A DNA stretch of 64,000 nt, taken from NCBI RefSeq assembly GCF_000971295.1, contig NZ_LANJ01000045.1:1-64000 (forward strand), read 5' to 3'. Made by a program: the position numbers and the translations under genes. The number at the start of each line of letters is the position of its first letter. Position 1 is the first letter of the stretch. The notes under the pieces were generated by a model. It saw only the letters and a program-made list of their open reading frames with translations, ran no database searches and was not told the origin of the DNA. Shown here one piece after another: positions 27,270 through 36,718 of this stretch. The stretch is from Devosia epidermidihirudinis. GTDB lineage: Bacteria > Pseudomonadota > Alphaproteobacteria > Rhizobiales > Devosiaceae.

Positions 27270-30200
27270 TTACCTACTCGCCACATCGCCGCTTTTGACC
27301 TCGCTGGCCACCAGGGGTGCCAGAGCGTCGTTATTGCCATAGGTCTCGCGGTAGGCTGAGAGGAACGCGTTGATCCCGTCCACGCCCGACACCTGATTGG
27401 CCACGGCCTTGAACTCGCGGCTGGTGACTTCGATCTGCCCGGTCACGAGATCGAACATCGGCCACTCGGGCGAGGTCACCATCCGGTCGGCAAACTTGGC
27501 GCGCAAGCGGGAGAGCCCGAACGTGTCATTGGCCAAGACGTAGCCGACGGCTGCCTTGATGATGTTCATCCGCGCGGGCTGGCTCAGCGCGCCAGTTTCA
27601 TTGGCGTAGAGCCCTTCCAGCATTTCGCCGGCCTGGGTGTAGCGCCTGCCCTTCCAGTTCGCATCGATCCGCATCAAGGCAACATCGCGGCCATCGAGAT
27701 CGCGCAACATGTCGAGGCCCAGCTGTTCGCGACCACCATCGATCATCGCGCGCGCTTCCAACACGCGGCGCTGGCGGTTGAGCGTCTCCGGCAGGTCTGG
27801 CAGACGCGTCGCATTGAGCACCCGCAGCGCATCCTGTGGCTTGCGGTCAGCCAGGTAGATCACCGCCAGATCGGCCGCGACCTGCGTCCGGGCAACTCCG
27901 CGCAAACGACTATTGATCTGGTATTCCAGCAGCTCCGCAGCTTGCGGCAGGAGATCCACCCGCACCAGACGGCGCGCCAGATTGCGGATCATTTCATCGC
28001 CACGGCCACCCGGCGGCGTCAGCTCGCGGAAGTCGTAGTACAGGCTCAGCGCATCAATCGGCCCCAGCGAGTCCGCCACGCCATCGAGGAACAATTCACC
28101 GAACTGCGCAGCCGCTTCATCGCGCAGCGCATTGATGGGCGGGCTTTCCGGATAAGTCGAAACAGCCTGCCGCACAGTCTCGAAGCCCTGCCGATAAGCA
28201 CCGTTACGGAAATAGAGCTCAGCGACCAGTTTCTGCATATCCGCCTCAAGCGGATTGCCGCGCCACAGCATGGCCTCGACTGCTAGCGTCTGCGAAGCTT
28301 TGTCGAGGTCGAGACGCCCAGCCTGATCCAGCAGGCGCAGGGTGCGGTAGACAGCCTCGGCGCGCGTTGGACGAATATCAGCGGCGATCACCTGCCCATA
28401 AATATCGATGGCTTCATCGTTGCGCCCGCGCGCCTCATCGATCCGCCCCGACAGCAGGTGATAGAGCGTGACCTGCTCCGGATCGAGACGGCTGAACGCG
28501 ATCTTGGACAGCATGCGCTCGGCCAGGCTCGCATCGTCAGTCTCAACGCCCGCACGCACTGCGGCGAAGTAGAAGCGATTTCGCACCCAGTCAGGATAGC
28601 TGTCGATGATCCCTAGCGCGTCGACGGCATCGAGCTTTGCGCCCTTAAAGTCGTAGCTTTCGGCGCGCGCGATGGTGCGCCAGATCAGCCCGTCGATATC
28701 CTGCGTCATGGTCGGCAGGTTGAGAATGCCCAGCGCGTCGGATGCCCGGCCCGCCATCGTGTTGGCAATGGCCATATTGATACGCACCTTGCGCTCCAGC
28801 GACTTGTCCGTCAGCTCGGCCTGCAACACGCGCAGCGTGCCAAGCGCCTCAAGGCCAAACTGGTTGGCGTTGTAGTATTGCGCCAGGGTCAGTCGCGCCC
28901 GGTCGAGGTCCGCGCCATCGGCAGCCACGGCCGCCGCCGTCATCATTTCATCGCGCCGCTTGGTGAAAATGCCCGGATCATTGGTTTCCAGCGCCGCCAG
29001 ATCGACATAGCTCCCGCGTGTCGCTTCGGCCTGCGCCGCATTGAGCGCTCGCGGACTGTCCTGCGCAGAAACGATCAGGCCGCCCGGCGTCGTCACCACC
29101 GCCAGCGTGTTTTCCAGGGCGACGTCGAGGTCGTCGCTACGTGGCTTGAGCACCAGCCCATGAACGCTGCGCAGGGCAGAGAAGTCGACATAGTCCAGCG
29201 TCCGCGTCACGCCGCGAGCAGGCGGATAGGCCGTCACGACCTTGAGCATGTCTCCAACAATCGGATCGCGGAAGTCATGGATGCGGGCCGGTCGCGCCAC
29301 GTCGGCAACAACCTCAAAGTCACCCGCAGCATCGCGACGGCGCGACAGCTCGATCGGTTCGGTTGGTCCCAGCATGATGTCGCCGAGTGACAGGACCCAC
29401 GCCATACCTTCCGAGCCCAAAGTCGCTAGCCGGTCTTTGGAGAGCTCGACCCGCACCACCTGCGTATCGCCAGCCGCCGCCACCGCAAACTCGCTGGTCA
29501 GCGCGTTGAGCGCCTCGGACTGGTTGGGCACGGCAATGCCCGAAACCGTGTCGAAGATCATCCAGACCGTATCGCCACGGCGAAATACCGCTGCCGGGGT
29601 GTCCTGCTCGAACGGAAACACCACACGCACCGTAGAGCCGAGCACACTGACAAACGGTGTGACGGTTTTCGCTTCGGGCTGGGACTTCAGCATGTCAACG
29701 CGCGGCTCGGGTGTCTCTCCCACCGCCAACTGTACGCCGGCCGGCGCAGCGCCATCGGCAAGGTTTGCCAGCTCAAATGCAGGCAGCCCACTACCCTTAA
29801 TATCGACGTCCAGAACATACTGGCGCGGATTGTTCTCGTAGAATCGCGGCTTTACGCCCTTGGCCAGCTGCAGCGTCACCTTGGCGCCGTCGGGTGTCAC
29901 GGCACTCTCAATCGAGGCAATCTCGGGTGGCAGGTCCATTGCCAGCTCACGCGTATCGATGCCCACCGGCCATTCGAACATGATGCGACCGGTCTCGCCC
30001 TCCTGCACGAACTGCGCCTTGGTCGGCTGTGTCCAATCGAACTGCACGCGCATGAATGTGGGGTTGCGGCCAACCCGGATGCTGGCCTTCGGCTGTAGCG
30101 ACGCCATCTCGGCAGCCTTGCGCTCGCGCTCGGCGCGGATCGCGGCCATGCGGGCACGTTCGGCCAGCTCGTCGATAATTTCCTGCGGCAAAGCAGGCGG

Positions 30201-30599
30201 CATGCCGCTCCAGCTCGGCGGCATGAGGTCGATGAACAGCTTTTCGCCCGCCTCGATGCGGTTGAAATTGAGCGGCGTGCGCAGGGCAAGCCGAATGCCG
30301 CGATTGTCGGGATCGATGCGCGCGACGGAGAAGTAGTCAGGCAGGATCGTGCCGACGTCAGGCAACGCAACCGACACCTGCTCCTCGAAAACCAGCGACA
30401 GAATGCCGTTCTCGATCCGCATGGTGTATTTGGGCAAGGCGTCCTTGCCGGGGAAACTCAGGATCAGTCGGGCATAGCCCTCTTCCTGGGTGACAAAGAG
30501 CTGACCTTGCTCCAGCGCCGCTACAGGCATGACAAAACCGAGCATCGCCAAGGCAATGCCCGCTGCCAGGGCACGTTTGCCCCTGTGCCAGCCAACCAT
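27270..30599 (-). CDS. Large exported TPR-like protein in the motor gene cluster
   Basis: About 1,109 residues with a signal peptide (VGWHRGKRALAAGIALAMLGFVMPVAALEQ). The first 550 residues are beta-rich and include an AMIN-like pattern ('GYARLILSFPGK', 'YTMRIENGILSLVFEE') interrupted by a charged helix (ELAERARMAAIRAERERKAAEM, about 150-172). The second half is helical and TPR-like ('YHLLSGRIDEARGRNDEAIDIYGQVIAADIRPTRAEAVYRTLRLLDQAGR'). I do not recognise a named family. It follows motE on the same strand; in rhizobia MotE is the periplasmic chaperone of the motor protein MotC, so a motor role is inferred. A GTG at 30614 is an alternative start. Confidence 0.7.
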   Translation of the reverse strand: MVGWHRGKRALAAGIALAMLGFVMPVAALEQGQLFVTQEEGYARLILSFPGKDALPKYTMRIENGILSLVFEEQVSVALPDVGTILPDYFSVARIDPDNRGIRLALRTPLNFNRIEAGEKLFIDLMPPSWSGMPPALPQEIIDELAERARMAAIRAERERKAAEMASLQPKASIRVGRNPTFMRVQFDWTQPTKAQFVQEGETGRIMFEWPVGIDTRELAMDLPPEIASIESAVTPDGAKVTLQLAKGVKPRFYENNPRQYVLDVDIKGSGLPAFELANLADGAAPAGVQLAVGETPEPRVDMLKSQPEAKTVTPFVSVLGSTVRVVFPFEQDTPAAVFRRGDTVWMIFDTVSGIAVPNQSEALNALTSEFAVAAAGDTQVVRVELSKDRLATLGSEGMAWVLSLGDIMLGPTEPIELSRRRDAAGDFEVVADVARPARIHDFRDPIVGDMLKVVTAYPPARGVTRTLDYVDFSALRSVHGLVLKPRSDDLDVALENTLAVVTTPGGLIVSAQDSPRALNAAQAEATRGSYVDLAALETNDPGIFTKRRDEMMTAAAVAADGADLDRARLTLAQYYNANQFGLEALGTLRVLQAELTDKSLERKVRINMAIANTMAGRASDALGILNLPTMTQDIDGLIWRTIARAESYDFKGAKLDAVDALGIIDSYPDWVRNRFYFAAVRAGVETDDASLAERMLSKIAFSRLDPEQVTLYHLLSGRIDEARGRNDEAIDIYGQVIAADIRPTRAEAVYRTLRLLDQAGRLDLDKASQTLAVEAMLWRGNPLEADMQKLVAELYFRNGAYRQGFETVRQAVSTYPESPPINALRDEAAAQFGELFLDGVADSLGPIDALSLYYDFRELTPPGGRGDEMIRNLARRLVRVDLLPQAAELLEYQINSRLRGVARTQVAADLAVIYLADRKPQDALRVLNATRLPDLPETLNRQRRVLEARAMIDGGREQLGLDMLRDLDGRDVALMRIDANWKGRRYTQAGEMLEGLYANETGALSQPARMNIIKAAVGYVLANDTFGLSRLRAKFADRMVTSPEWPMFDLVTGQIEVTSREFKAVANQVSGVDGINAFLSAYRETYGNNDALAPLVASEVKSGDVASR

Positions 30600-30772
30600 A
30601 ATCGCAGTCTTCACCGGCTTCTGCCCGCCCGACGCATTCTGGCATTTGCGGAAGTGGCCGATTTCTGGGCCGACGCGAAACGCCAGGGTTACATTTTCAT
30701 GCGCAACCCTAGCGGTTTGGGCTTAACGTGGCCTTACCCCGAACTGTGGGGTTCAATGGCAATTGCAGAGAC

Positions 30773-31813
30773 CTATTGCCCCACGATCTGCGGCAGCGCC
30801 GCCAGATCATCCACGGTCATTTCCGTCGCCGGACGATCTGCCAGGGCGGCCATCTTCACCGTCAGCTCCTGCGCACGCTGTGCATCCATCACCGCGAGAA
30901 TGGGCGACATCTTGCGCGGGCTCATGGTCTTGGCGACCCGCAGCAGCACATTCATGTCGAGATTGTTGAAAATGTTCGCCGCGTCCTTGGGCTTCATGTT
31001 CTCGTACATGGTGACGATCCCGGCGAACTGGCCAGATTCCATCTCCTGGCGCTGGTCCACCAGCGAGGCAATTTGAGCCTCCAATGCCTGCAGCGTTGCG
31101 GCACGCTCCTCGATACGCTTTTCAGCAGCGTCGACGATGGAGGCACGAAGGGCGAGATTCTGCTCGAAGGTTTCCAGCTCGGTGCGACGCGCGGCCAGAC
31201 GCTCCAGCAATTGCTGCTCGGTCATGGTGGAGCCGTCCGCACTCACCAGCGGAACCGTGTGCCCGCTGGCGTCCAGCTGCATGGGGACCGCGTCACCCGA
31301 TGGCAGACAGTCCCCAGCCGGCGATGCCGGACGTGGCGCGGATGCCGCAGCACCCTCCCCGCCGGACGCAGCATCGATCACCAGAGGCGCATCGCTCAGC
31401 GTGGTGGTGACGTCGATACAGGTCGTTTCCCGTACGGGGATCAACGGCAATTCCGCAGGGGCAGGTTCGGCAGGCGCCCCATGCTCTGCCGACGCAGCTT
31501 CGACAACGGGCGCGGCGCCGTGCTCGGCAGCGGCCGGTGCAACTGCGGCCGGGGGGGGCGTACCGGCAACAGTTGGCGTGGTGTCGCTCAATGTCGGACT
31601 TGTGTCGGCGATGGTCGGCTCACCCGGCAGCGTGAGCGTCATGCCGGCTTCGCCGCCCTCTTCCTTGCCAGCAGCGGGTGTCGCGCCAGCGGCCTGCGCC
31701 GTTGTCGTTCCGGTCAGCACATAGGCGCCGTTGGTCATCAGCCCAATGGTCTTGAGAACCAAAAGGGCTGCAACCGCCATCACGACAACAGGGAGCAGGC
31801 GGACGTTTTTCAC
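30773..31813 (-). CDS. motE: MotE family motility chaperone-like protein
   Basis: A 346-residue exported or membrane-anchored protein: N-terminal hydrophobic segment (LLPVVVMAVAALLVLKTIGLM), a long low-complexity Ala/Pro/Glu region (about 38-195), a coiled coil (ERLAARRTELETFEQNLALR and following, about 200-260) and the conserved MotE C-terminus 'QFAGIVTMYENMKPKDAANIFNNLDMNVLLRVAKTMSPRKMSPILAVMDAQRAQELTVKMA', which resembles the MgtE N-domain fold. Its start overlaps the stop of the DUF6468 gene (31810-31813), so it is co-translated with the fliL-fliM run. Confidence 0.85.
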   Translation of the reverse strand: MKNVRLLPVVVMAVAALLVLKTIGLMTNGAYVLTGTTTAQAAGATPAAGKEEGGEAGMTLTLPGEPTIADTSPTLSDTTPTVAGTPPPAAVAPAAAEHGAAPVVEAASAEHGAPAEPAPAELPLIPVRETTCIDVTTTLSDAPLVIDAASGGEGAAASAPRPASPAGDCLPSGDAVPMQLDASGHTVPLVSADGSTMTEQQLLERLAARRTELETFEQNLALRASIVDAAEKRIEERAATLQALEAQIASLVDQRQEMESGQFAGIVTMYENMKPKDAANIFNNLDMNVLLRVAKTMSPRKMSPILAVMDAQRAQELTVKMAALADRPATEMTVDDLAALPQIVGQ

Positions 31814-32244
31814 GCAGCGGCTCCCCGAGTGCGAACACGCTCAGACAATTGCTGCAGTGCAGACTGCACCTTGGTGGTCTCCTCGACAGGCTGGGCCATG
31901 GTCTGGCTATTGCGCGCCACGCTGGTGATCTTGGCGATGCGCTCCATGACGGCAGTACCGGCCGTGACGTGGTTGGCCAGCTCGATGCCGAAGCGCTCAG
32001 CTTCTTCAAGGCGCGAATTCAGCGACAGGTCGGCTTCGATAGCCGTCTGCTTGAGTTCCTTGATCGCCTGATTGGCCAGATTGGTTGCTCCGACAAGATC
32101 AGCCACCATCTGACGCATCATGTCCTTATCGGCATGTAGCCGCTTCAGGCGCTCGTTGAGCACAACGCAATATCCGATGGTCAGCGCCAGCAGAATAGCG
32201 ACCGCGCTTTCTACAAAAAGGCCCAGGGGCAAACCGAACATCAT
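31810..32244 (-). CDS. DUF6468 domain protein of the fliM operon
   Basis: A 144-residue protein with one N-terminal membrane helix (GLFVESAVAILLALTIGYCVVLNERLKRL) and a helical remainder 'MRQMVADLVGATNLANQAIKELKQTAIEADLSLNSRLEEAERFGIELANHV'. This matches the DUF6468 family, which is confined to alphaproteobacteria and found between fliM and motE-type genes. Molecular role unknown. ATGA overlaps with fliM upstream and motE downstream point to tight co-expression. Confidence 0.78.
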   Translation of the reverse strand: MMFGLPLGLFVESAVAILLALTIGYCVVLNERLKRLHADKDMMRQMVADLVGATNLANQAIKELKQTAIEADLSLNSRLEEAERFGIELANHVTAGTAVMERIAKITSVARNSQTMAQPVEETTKVQSALQQLSERVRTRGAAA

Positions 32245-33413
32245 CGTCCTTCCAGATTTTCGTCGATTGCTTCAAAGGCCGCCATGGTGACCTTTGGAGC
32301 ATTGAGGGGGCGGGTAACCCGCACCGATACGTGATTGCCGATGTGGCCCATGATGGCCTCGGTGAGTTCGACTTCGCCGCATCGCAACCGCACCGGGTCG
32401 GTTGGCGTGCGCTCGAACATCACCGTATCGCCGGCCTTGAGCTTCAACAGACGCGACAGTGGCAGGTCCTGCTCATGCAGCACTGCCTCGATCTCCACAT
32501 CAGCCGAATAGATTTCAGTCGCCAGATGGCCTTCCCAGATCGGGTCGCGGCCAAATTTTTCACCCATGAACATCTGCAACAGCTGTTCGCGGATGGGCTC
32601 GATGGTGGCGTAGGGCAGCAGAATTTCGATCTTGCCACCGCGATCATCCATCTCGATGCGCAGCTCAATCAGGATGGCAGCATTTCCGGGCCGGGAAATG
32701 GCAGCGAAGCGCGGATTGGTCTCCATGCGCTCCAGCTTGAAATTGACCTGTGTTACCGGCTCAAACGCGCGGTGGGTATCCTCGAGAATAACCTCGATCA
32801 TGCGACGCGCCAGCGCCAGCTCAATAGTCGTATAGGGCCGCCCCTCGACACGGATATTGCCAGCAGTGCGACGCCCACCCAGCAATACGTCGATCATCGA
32901 ATAGATCAGGCTGGAGTCGACCGTCAGCAGCCCGTAATTCTCCCATTCCTCAGCCTTGATGACCGAGAGAATAGCCGGGAGCGGGATGGAATTGAGATAG
33001 TCACCAAAACGCACCGACGAAATGGAGTCGAGCGTCACTTCCACATTGTCTGAGGTAAAATTGCGCAGGGACGTCGTCGTCAATCGCACCAGGCGATCAA
33101 AGACGATTTCCAGCATGGGCAGGCGCTCGTAGCTCACCAGCGCCGAGTTGATCAGCGCCTGAACGCCCGTCAGCTCGACATTACTGCCAACGCTGGCATC
33201 AAAGCCCAGCAGACTGTCAATTTCGTCCTGATTGAGCACGCGGTCGCCGCCACCATCGGCATCACCCATGCCGCCCTCGAGCATGGCTGCCCACTCGGCA
33301 GTCGCCGCAGCAGCAAGCTGCTCTTCGGTCATCTCAGTGTTGGAAGCGGCGGAGGCAAGATCGTCGATCCCCCACTCCTCCGACAGTTTGTCCTGATCGC
33401 TTGGGCCCGCCAT
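32241..33413 (-). CDS. fliM: Flagellar motor switch protein FliM
   Basis: C-ring switch protein that binds CheY-P. 390 residues. The N-terminus has 'LNQDEIDSLLGFD' (the EIDALL-type CheY-binding motif, here unusually at about residues 61-73 after an acidic extension). The middle CheC-like domain ('YERLPMLEIVFDRLVRLTTTSLRNFTSDNVEVTLDSISSVRFGDYLNSIPLP') and the C-terminal SpoA domain ('LPLSRLLKLKAGDTVMFERTPTDPVRLRCGEVELTEAIMGHIGNHVSVRV') are clear. Overlaps fliL by one base and the DUF6468 gene by four. Confidence 0.94.
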   Translation of the reverse strand: MAGPSDQDKLSEEWGIDDLASAASNTEMTEEQLAAAATAEWAAMLEGGMGDADGGGDRVLNQDEIDSLLGFDASVGSNVELTGVQALINSALVSYERLPMLEIVFDRLVRLTTTSLRNFTSDNVEVTLDSISSVRFGDYLNSIPLPAILSVIKAEEWENYGLLTVDSSLIYSMIDVLLGGRRTAGNIRVEGRPYTTIELALARRMIEVILEDTHRAFEPVTQVNFKLERMETNPRFAAISRPGNAAILIELRIEMDDRGGKIEILLPYATIEPIREQLLQMFMGEKFGRDPIWEGHLATEIYSADVEIEAVLHEQDLPLSRLLKLKAGDTVMFERTPTDPVRLRCGEVELTEAIMGHIGNHVSVRVTRPLNAPKVTMAAFEAIDENLEGR

Positions 33414-33913
33414 TACTGCACCAGGATTTCCTTGAAGAGGATGGATTCAATGCGGCTGGGATAGATGGCGACATTGACGCGGCGCAGCAGCTCTTCCTTG
33501 AGGCGATAGACGCCGGCAGAGCCTTCGAGGTCGGACTTGCGCAGCTCGCGCAGATAGACCTGGAACGCATCGACCACCTTGGCCATGCGCGGCTGGATTT
33601 CCGTCATCACGCTTTCATTGGCCACTTCCAGGGCCACTGTCAGCTTCATGAAGGACTCGCCCTCCCCGCCATTGTTCAGGTTCACCAGCATGGTCGGCAG
33701 GTTGAAAATAAACGTGCTCGCGCCGGCCACAGGGGCGCCAGCCTCATCGGTGACGCCGTGTTCGGCCTTTGAAGTGTTGGACGAAAGAAAGAAGAACAGC
33801 CCACCGCCGGCCAGCAGCACGACGATCGCTGCGGCGCCAATAATGATGAACAGCTTGGGAATACCCTTTTTGGCGGGTGCGGCGCTGCCTTCGACTTCTG
33901 CTTCCGCGGCCAT
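33413..33913 (-). CDS. fliL: Flagellar basal body-associated protein FliL
   Basis: A 166-residue inner-membrane protein that associates with the stator. One transmembrane helix (KLFIIIGAAAIVVLLAGGGLFFFL) and the periplasmic domain 'PTMLVNLNNGGEGESFMKLTVALEVANESVMTEIQPRMAKVVDAFQVYLRELRKSDLEGSAGVYRLKEELLRRVNVAIYPSRIESILFKEILVQ' are typical. First gene of the fliL-fliM-DUF6468-motE run; a CtrA-type box lies 67 bp upstream. Confidence 0.94.
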   Translation of the reverse strand: MAAEAEVEGSAAPAKKGIPKLFIIIGAAAIVVLLAGGGLFFFLSSNTSKAEHGVTDEAGAPVAGASTFIFNLPTMLVNLNNGGEGESFMKLTVALEVANESVMTEIQPRMAKVVDAFQVYLRELRKSDLEGSAGVYRLKEELLRRVNVAIYPSRIESILFKEILVQ

Positions 33914-33979
33914 GCGAACCTGCCAAACATATGGGAATCCGGACGATTCCGGCGATGTACCCAGCTAAGCGCCGGATGG

Positions 33980-33994
33980 TTAACGAATAGTTAC
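33980..33994. promoter_or_regulatory. CtrA-type box between fliL and flgF
   Basis: TTAACGAATAGTTAC is TTAA-N7-TTAC, one mismatch from the CtrA consensus. Its position upstream of fliL matches the CtrA control of fliL in Caulobacter (established there, inferred here). Confidence 0.5.
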
Positions 33995-34008
33995 CAACAC
34001 ACCTAAAG

Positions 34009-34023
34009 CGGCAGAAATTGCCG
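34009..34023 (+). promoter_or_regulatory. FlbD-like dyad upstream of flgF
   Basis: CGGCA-GAAAT-TGCCG is a perfect dyad, about 90 bp upstream of the sigma-54 promoter at 34112. This distance suits an enhancer site for a sigma-54 activator. Confidence 0.55.
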
Positions 34024-34111
34024 GGCAGCCTTTACCCAGCAAGACATCAACGCACCTGCTCCATTAACGCACCGAAACGCCCAAGCATCTGATTTTATTA
34101 AACTTTCAGAC

Positions 34112-34128
34112 TTGGCATGGTTTCTGCA
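34112..34128 (+). promoter_or_regulatory. Sigma-54 type promoter for flgF-flgG-flgA-flgH
   Basis: TTGGCATGGTTTCTGCA has the invariant GG (34114-34115) and GC (34126-34127) at the exact 10-bp spacing of -24/-12 promoters. It is 71 bp before the flgF ATG. Confidence 0.7.
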
Positions 34129-34198
34129 ATGTTAACGGCGAGGCCATCAGCTTGGGGAAGCAGGCGGTTTCGGGGAAAGAGAACACCGGGGATCAGCA

Positions 34199-34939
34199 AT
34201 GATCGAGAATGCTCAACTTATCAGCCTCAGCCGCCAGATGGCGCTGCAGCGTCAGATGGATGTCGTGGCCAACAACATGGCCAACATCAACACGACCGGT
34301 TTCAAGGGCGAGCAGCTGCTGTTCGAAGAATACATCATGCCGGTCGCCCGCGACCGCACCTTCCCCACCATGGACCAGCCTCTCTCCTATGTGCAGGACT
34401 GGGCCACCATTCACGACCTGGGCGCTGGCGCTGTAGAGCAGACCGGCAATGACCTCGACGTTGCGCTCAATGGCGGCGGCTTCTTTGCCGTGCAGACACC
34501 AGGCGGCGAGCGCTGGACCCGCTCGGGCGCTTTCCAGATCAATGGCGCCGGCAATCTGGTCGACCTCAATGGCAATCCTGTTCTCGGCGAAGGCGGCCCC
34601 ATCCAGTTCGGCCCCGAAGAAACCGGCATTCAGATCGCTGCGGACGGCACGGTCAGCTCCAGCGCAGGCGCCAAAGGCAAGCTGCGCGTTGTCGAGTTCG
34701 CTAATCCGCAGGCCCTTGCCCGCGAAGGCAAGAACCTGTTTTCCGGCGGCACGCCCGTCGCTGCCACCAATACCCGCGTCATGCAGGGTTTTCTCGAGCG
34801 CTCCAACGTCTCTGGCGTTTCGGAGATGGCCGAGATGATCCGCGTCAGCCGCGCCTATGAATCAATGGCCTCAATGACCCAGCGTCAGGATGAATTGCGG
34901 CGTTCCGCCATCCAGCGCCTCGGCGACACCAACGCGTAA
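34199..34939 (+). CDS. flgF: Flagellar basal-body rod protein FlgF
   Basis: Proximal/distal rod protein of 246 residues. N-terminal 'SRQMALQRQMDVVANNMANINTTGFKGEQLLFEEYIMP', the 'LDVALNGGGFFAVQTPGGERWTRSGAFQINGAGNLVDLNGNPVLG' domain and C-terminal 'NVSGVSEMAEMIRVSRAYESMASMTQRQDELRRSAIQRLG' are all as expected. First gene of a plus-strand operon driven by a sigma-54 type promoter; 15 bp before flgG. Confidence 0.95.
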   Translation: MIENAQLISLSRQMALQRQMDVVANNMANINTTGFKGEQLLFEEYIMPVARDRTFPTMDQPLSYVQDWATIHDLGAGAVEQTGNDLDVALNGGGFFAVQTPGGERWTRSGAFQINGAGNLVDLNGNPVLGEGGPIQFGPEETGIQIAADGTVSSSAGAKGKLRVVEFANPQALAREGKNLFSGGTPVAATNTRVMQGFLERSNVSGVSEMAEMIRVSRAYESMASMTQRQDELRRSAIQRLGDTNA

Positions 34940-34954
34940 TCCGGAGTAAATGCC

Positions 34955-35740
34955 ATGAAAGCCCTCTACATCGCATCCACCGGCATGAGCGCGCAGGAAC
35001 GCAACGTCGAAGTCATCTCCAACAACATCGCGAACATGCGCACCACTGGCTACAAGCGCCAGCGCGCAGAGTTCGAAGACCTGCTCTACCAGCAGATCAC
35101 CCGCGCGGGCGCCCCAACCTCCGACCAGGGCACGATGATCCCGGCAGGTCTGGAAATCGGTTCGGGCGTGCGCACCGTCGCTACCCCGCGCGTGATGAGC
35201 CAGGGCAGTGCCAACATGACGGACCGCGAGCTCGACGTCGCCATTCGCGGCGAAGGCTTCTTCATGGTCCAGATGCCCGACGGCCGCACCGCCTACACCC
35301 GCGATGGCTCGTTCGATCGCGACGGCAACGGCAATATCGTGACCTCCACCGGCTACCAGATCGATCCAGGCATCACCGTTCCAGGCAATGCCAACGGCAT
35401 CGCGATCTCGCCCGATGGCACCGTGTCGGCCTATCTCGACAATGACAGCATCCCGACCCAGCTCGGCCAGCTCCAGCTCGCCCGCTTCGTCAACAAGTCG
35501 GGTCTGGAGTCGCTGGGTGACAACCTGTTCGTGGAAACTCCGGCCAGCGGCCCTGCCCAGGTCAGCGTTCCCAATAGCGATGGCACCGGCAATCTGCTGC
35601 AGAACTACCTCGAAATGTCGAACGTCAATTCCGTCACCGAAATCGCTGACCTGATCGCTGCCCAGCGCGCCTACGAGATGAACGCTCGCGTCATCTCGGG
35701 CGCTGACCAGATGATGCAGGCCACCAGCCAGCTGCGCTAA
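34955..35740 (+). CDS. flgG: Flagellar distal rod protein FlgG
   Basis: Distal rod protein, 261 residues, the standard length. 'MKALYIASTGMSAQERNVEVISNNIANMRTTGYKRQRAEFEDLLYQQI' at the start and 'LQNYLEMSNVNSVTEIADLIAAQRAYEMNARVISGADQMMQATSQLR' at the end are textbook FlgG. Length of this rod segment is set by assembly, not by the gene. Confidence 0.97.
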   Translation: MKALYIASTGMSAQERNVEVISNNIANMRTTGYKRQRAEFEDLLYQQITRAGAPTSDQGTMIPAGLEIGSGVRTVATPRVMSQGSANMTDRELDVAIRGEGFFMVQMPDGRTAYTRDGSFDRDGNGNIVTSTGYQIDPGITVPGNANGIAISPDGTVSAYLDNDSIPTQLGQLQLARFVNKSGLESLGDNLFVETPASGPAQVSVPNSDGTGNLLQNYLEMSNVNSVTEIADLIAAQRAYEMNARVISGADQMMQATSQLR

Positions 35741-35751
35741 GGGAGTCCGTT

Positions 35752-36699
35752 TTGATGATCACGCGTTCCGTTATCGCCGCCGTAGCCACTGTGCTCTTTG
35801 CGGGCACCGCCTTCGCCACCCCTGTTCTCAAGGCCGACATTCTGGTCAACTCCCCCGTCGTGACCGTCGGCGACATGTTTGATGATGCGGGTCTTTCCGC
35901 TGAATCCCCCCTGTTCCGCGCGCCTCTCCCCGGCACCAGCGGCTTGGTTCCCCTGGCTGCGGTTCGCGCCGCAACCGCCCGTGTCGGTCTCGACGCCTTC
36001 GCCACCGATGGTCTGGAAAGCGTCCGCGTCACCCGCGCGGCAACCGTGATCGACGAGGCCTATCTGGCCAATGTCATCACCCGCGACCTGATCAGCCGCG
36101 GCATCATCACTGAAGGCATGTCGGCGGACACCATGTTCTCGTCCGCCTTCACCCCGATCAATGCCGAGGCCGTGGCCAACCCCGTCACCGTCTCCAGCCT
36201 GCGCTATCTCCCCGGCACAGGCGCTTTCGTGGCCCGCTTCGTCGTGGCCGGCGTCGAACGCCCCATCGACGTCAACGGCAATATCGAGCTGATGATCACC
36301 GCTCCCCATCTCACCACCAACCTCCCCGCTGGTGCCATCCTCTCCCCGGCCAATATCGAGATGCGTCCGGTATCTCTTCGCTTTGCTGAAAGCACAGGCA
36401 TCTCCCGCATGGAAGACGTCGTCGGCAAGGCGCTGACCCGCGCCAGCCGCGATGGCATGATGCTCAAGCCAGCCGACATCTCCGTTCCCATGGCCATCGC
36501 CAAGAACGATCTCGTCACCATCTATTTCCGCAAGGGCCCAATGACCCTGACCGTGCGCGGCCAGGCCATTACCAGCGCCGCCACCGGCGGTCCGGTGCAG
36601 GTGCTCAACCTCATGTCCAAGCGCGTCATCAGCGCTACCGCTCTCACCGCAGGCGCCGTGGAAGTCAGCAATGACCCGCTGGCCCTCGCTGGCCTCTGA
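35752..36699 (+). CDS. flgA: Flagellar P-ring assembly chaperone FlgA
   Basis: Periplasmic chaperone for FlgI. 315 residues with a signal peptide (MITRSVIAAVATVLFAGTAFATPVLKAD) and the SAF domain in the C-terminal part ('LTTNLPAGAILSPANIEMRPVSLRFAESTGISRMEDVVGKALTRASRDGMMLKPADIS' then 'VRGQAITSAATGGPVQVLNLMSKRVISATA'). It is longer than enterobacterial FlgA because of an N-terminal extension. 11 bp after flgG. Confidence 0.92.
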   Translation: MMITRSVIAAVATVLFAGTAFATPVLKADILVNSPVVTVGDMFDDAGLSAESPLFRAPLPGTSGLVPLAAVRAATARVGLDAFATDGLESVRVTRAATVIDEAYLANVITRDLISRGIITEGMSADTMFSSAFTPINAEAVANPVTVSSLRYLPGTGAFVARFVVAGVERPIDVNGNIELMITAPHLTTNLPAGAILSPANIEMRPVSLRFAESTGISRMEDVVGKALTRASRDGMMLKPADISVPMAIAKNDLVTIYFRKGPMTLTVRGQAITSAATGGPVQVLNLMSKRVISATALTAGAVEVSNDPLALAGL

Positions 36700-36718
36700 G
36701 ACTCAGGAGAACCGACCA

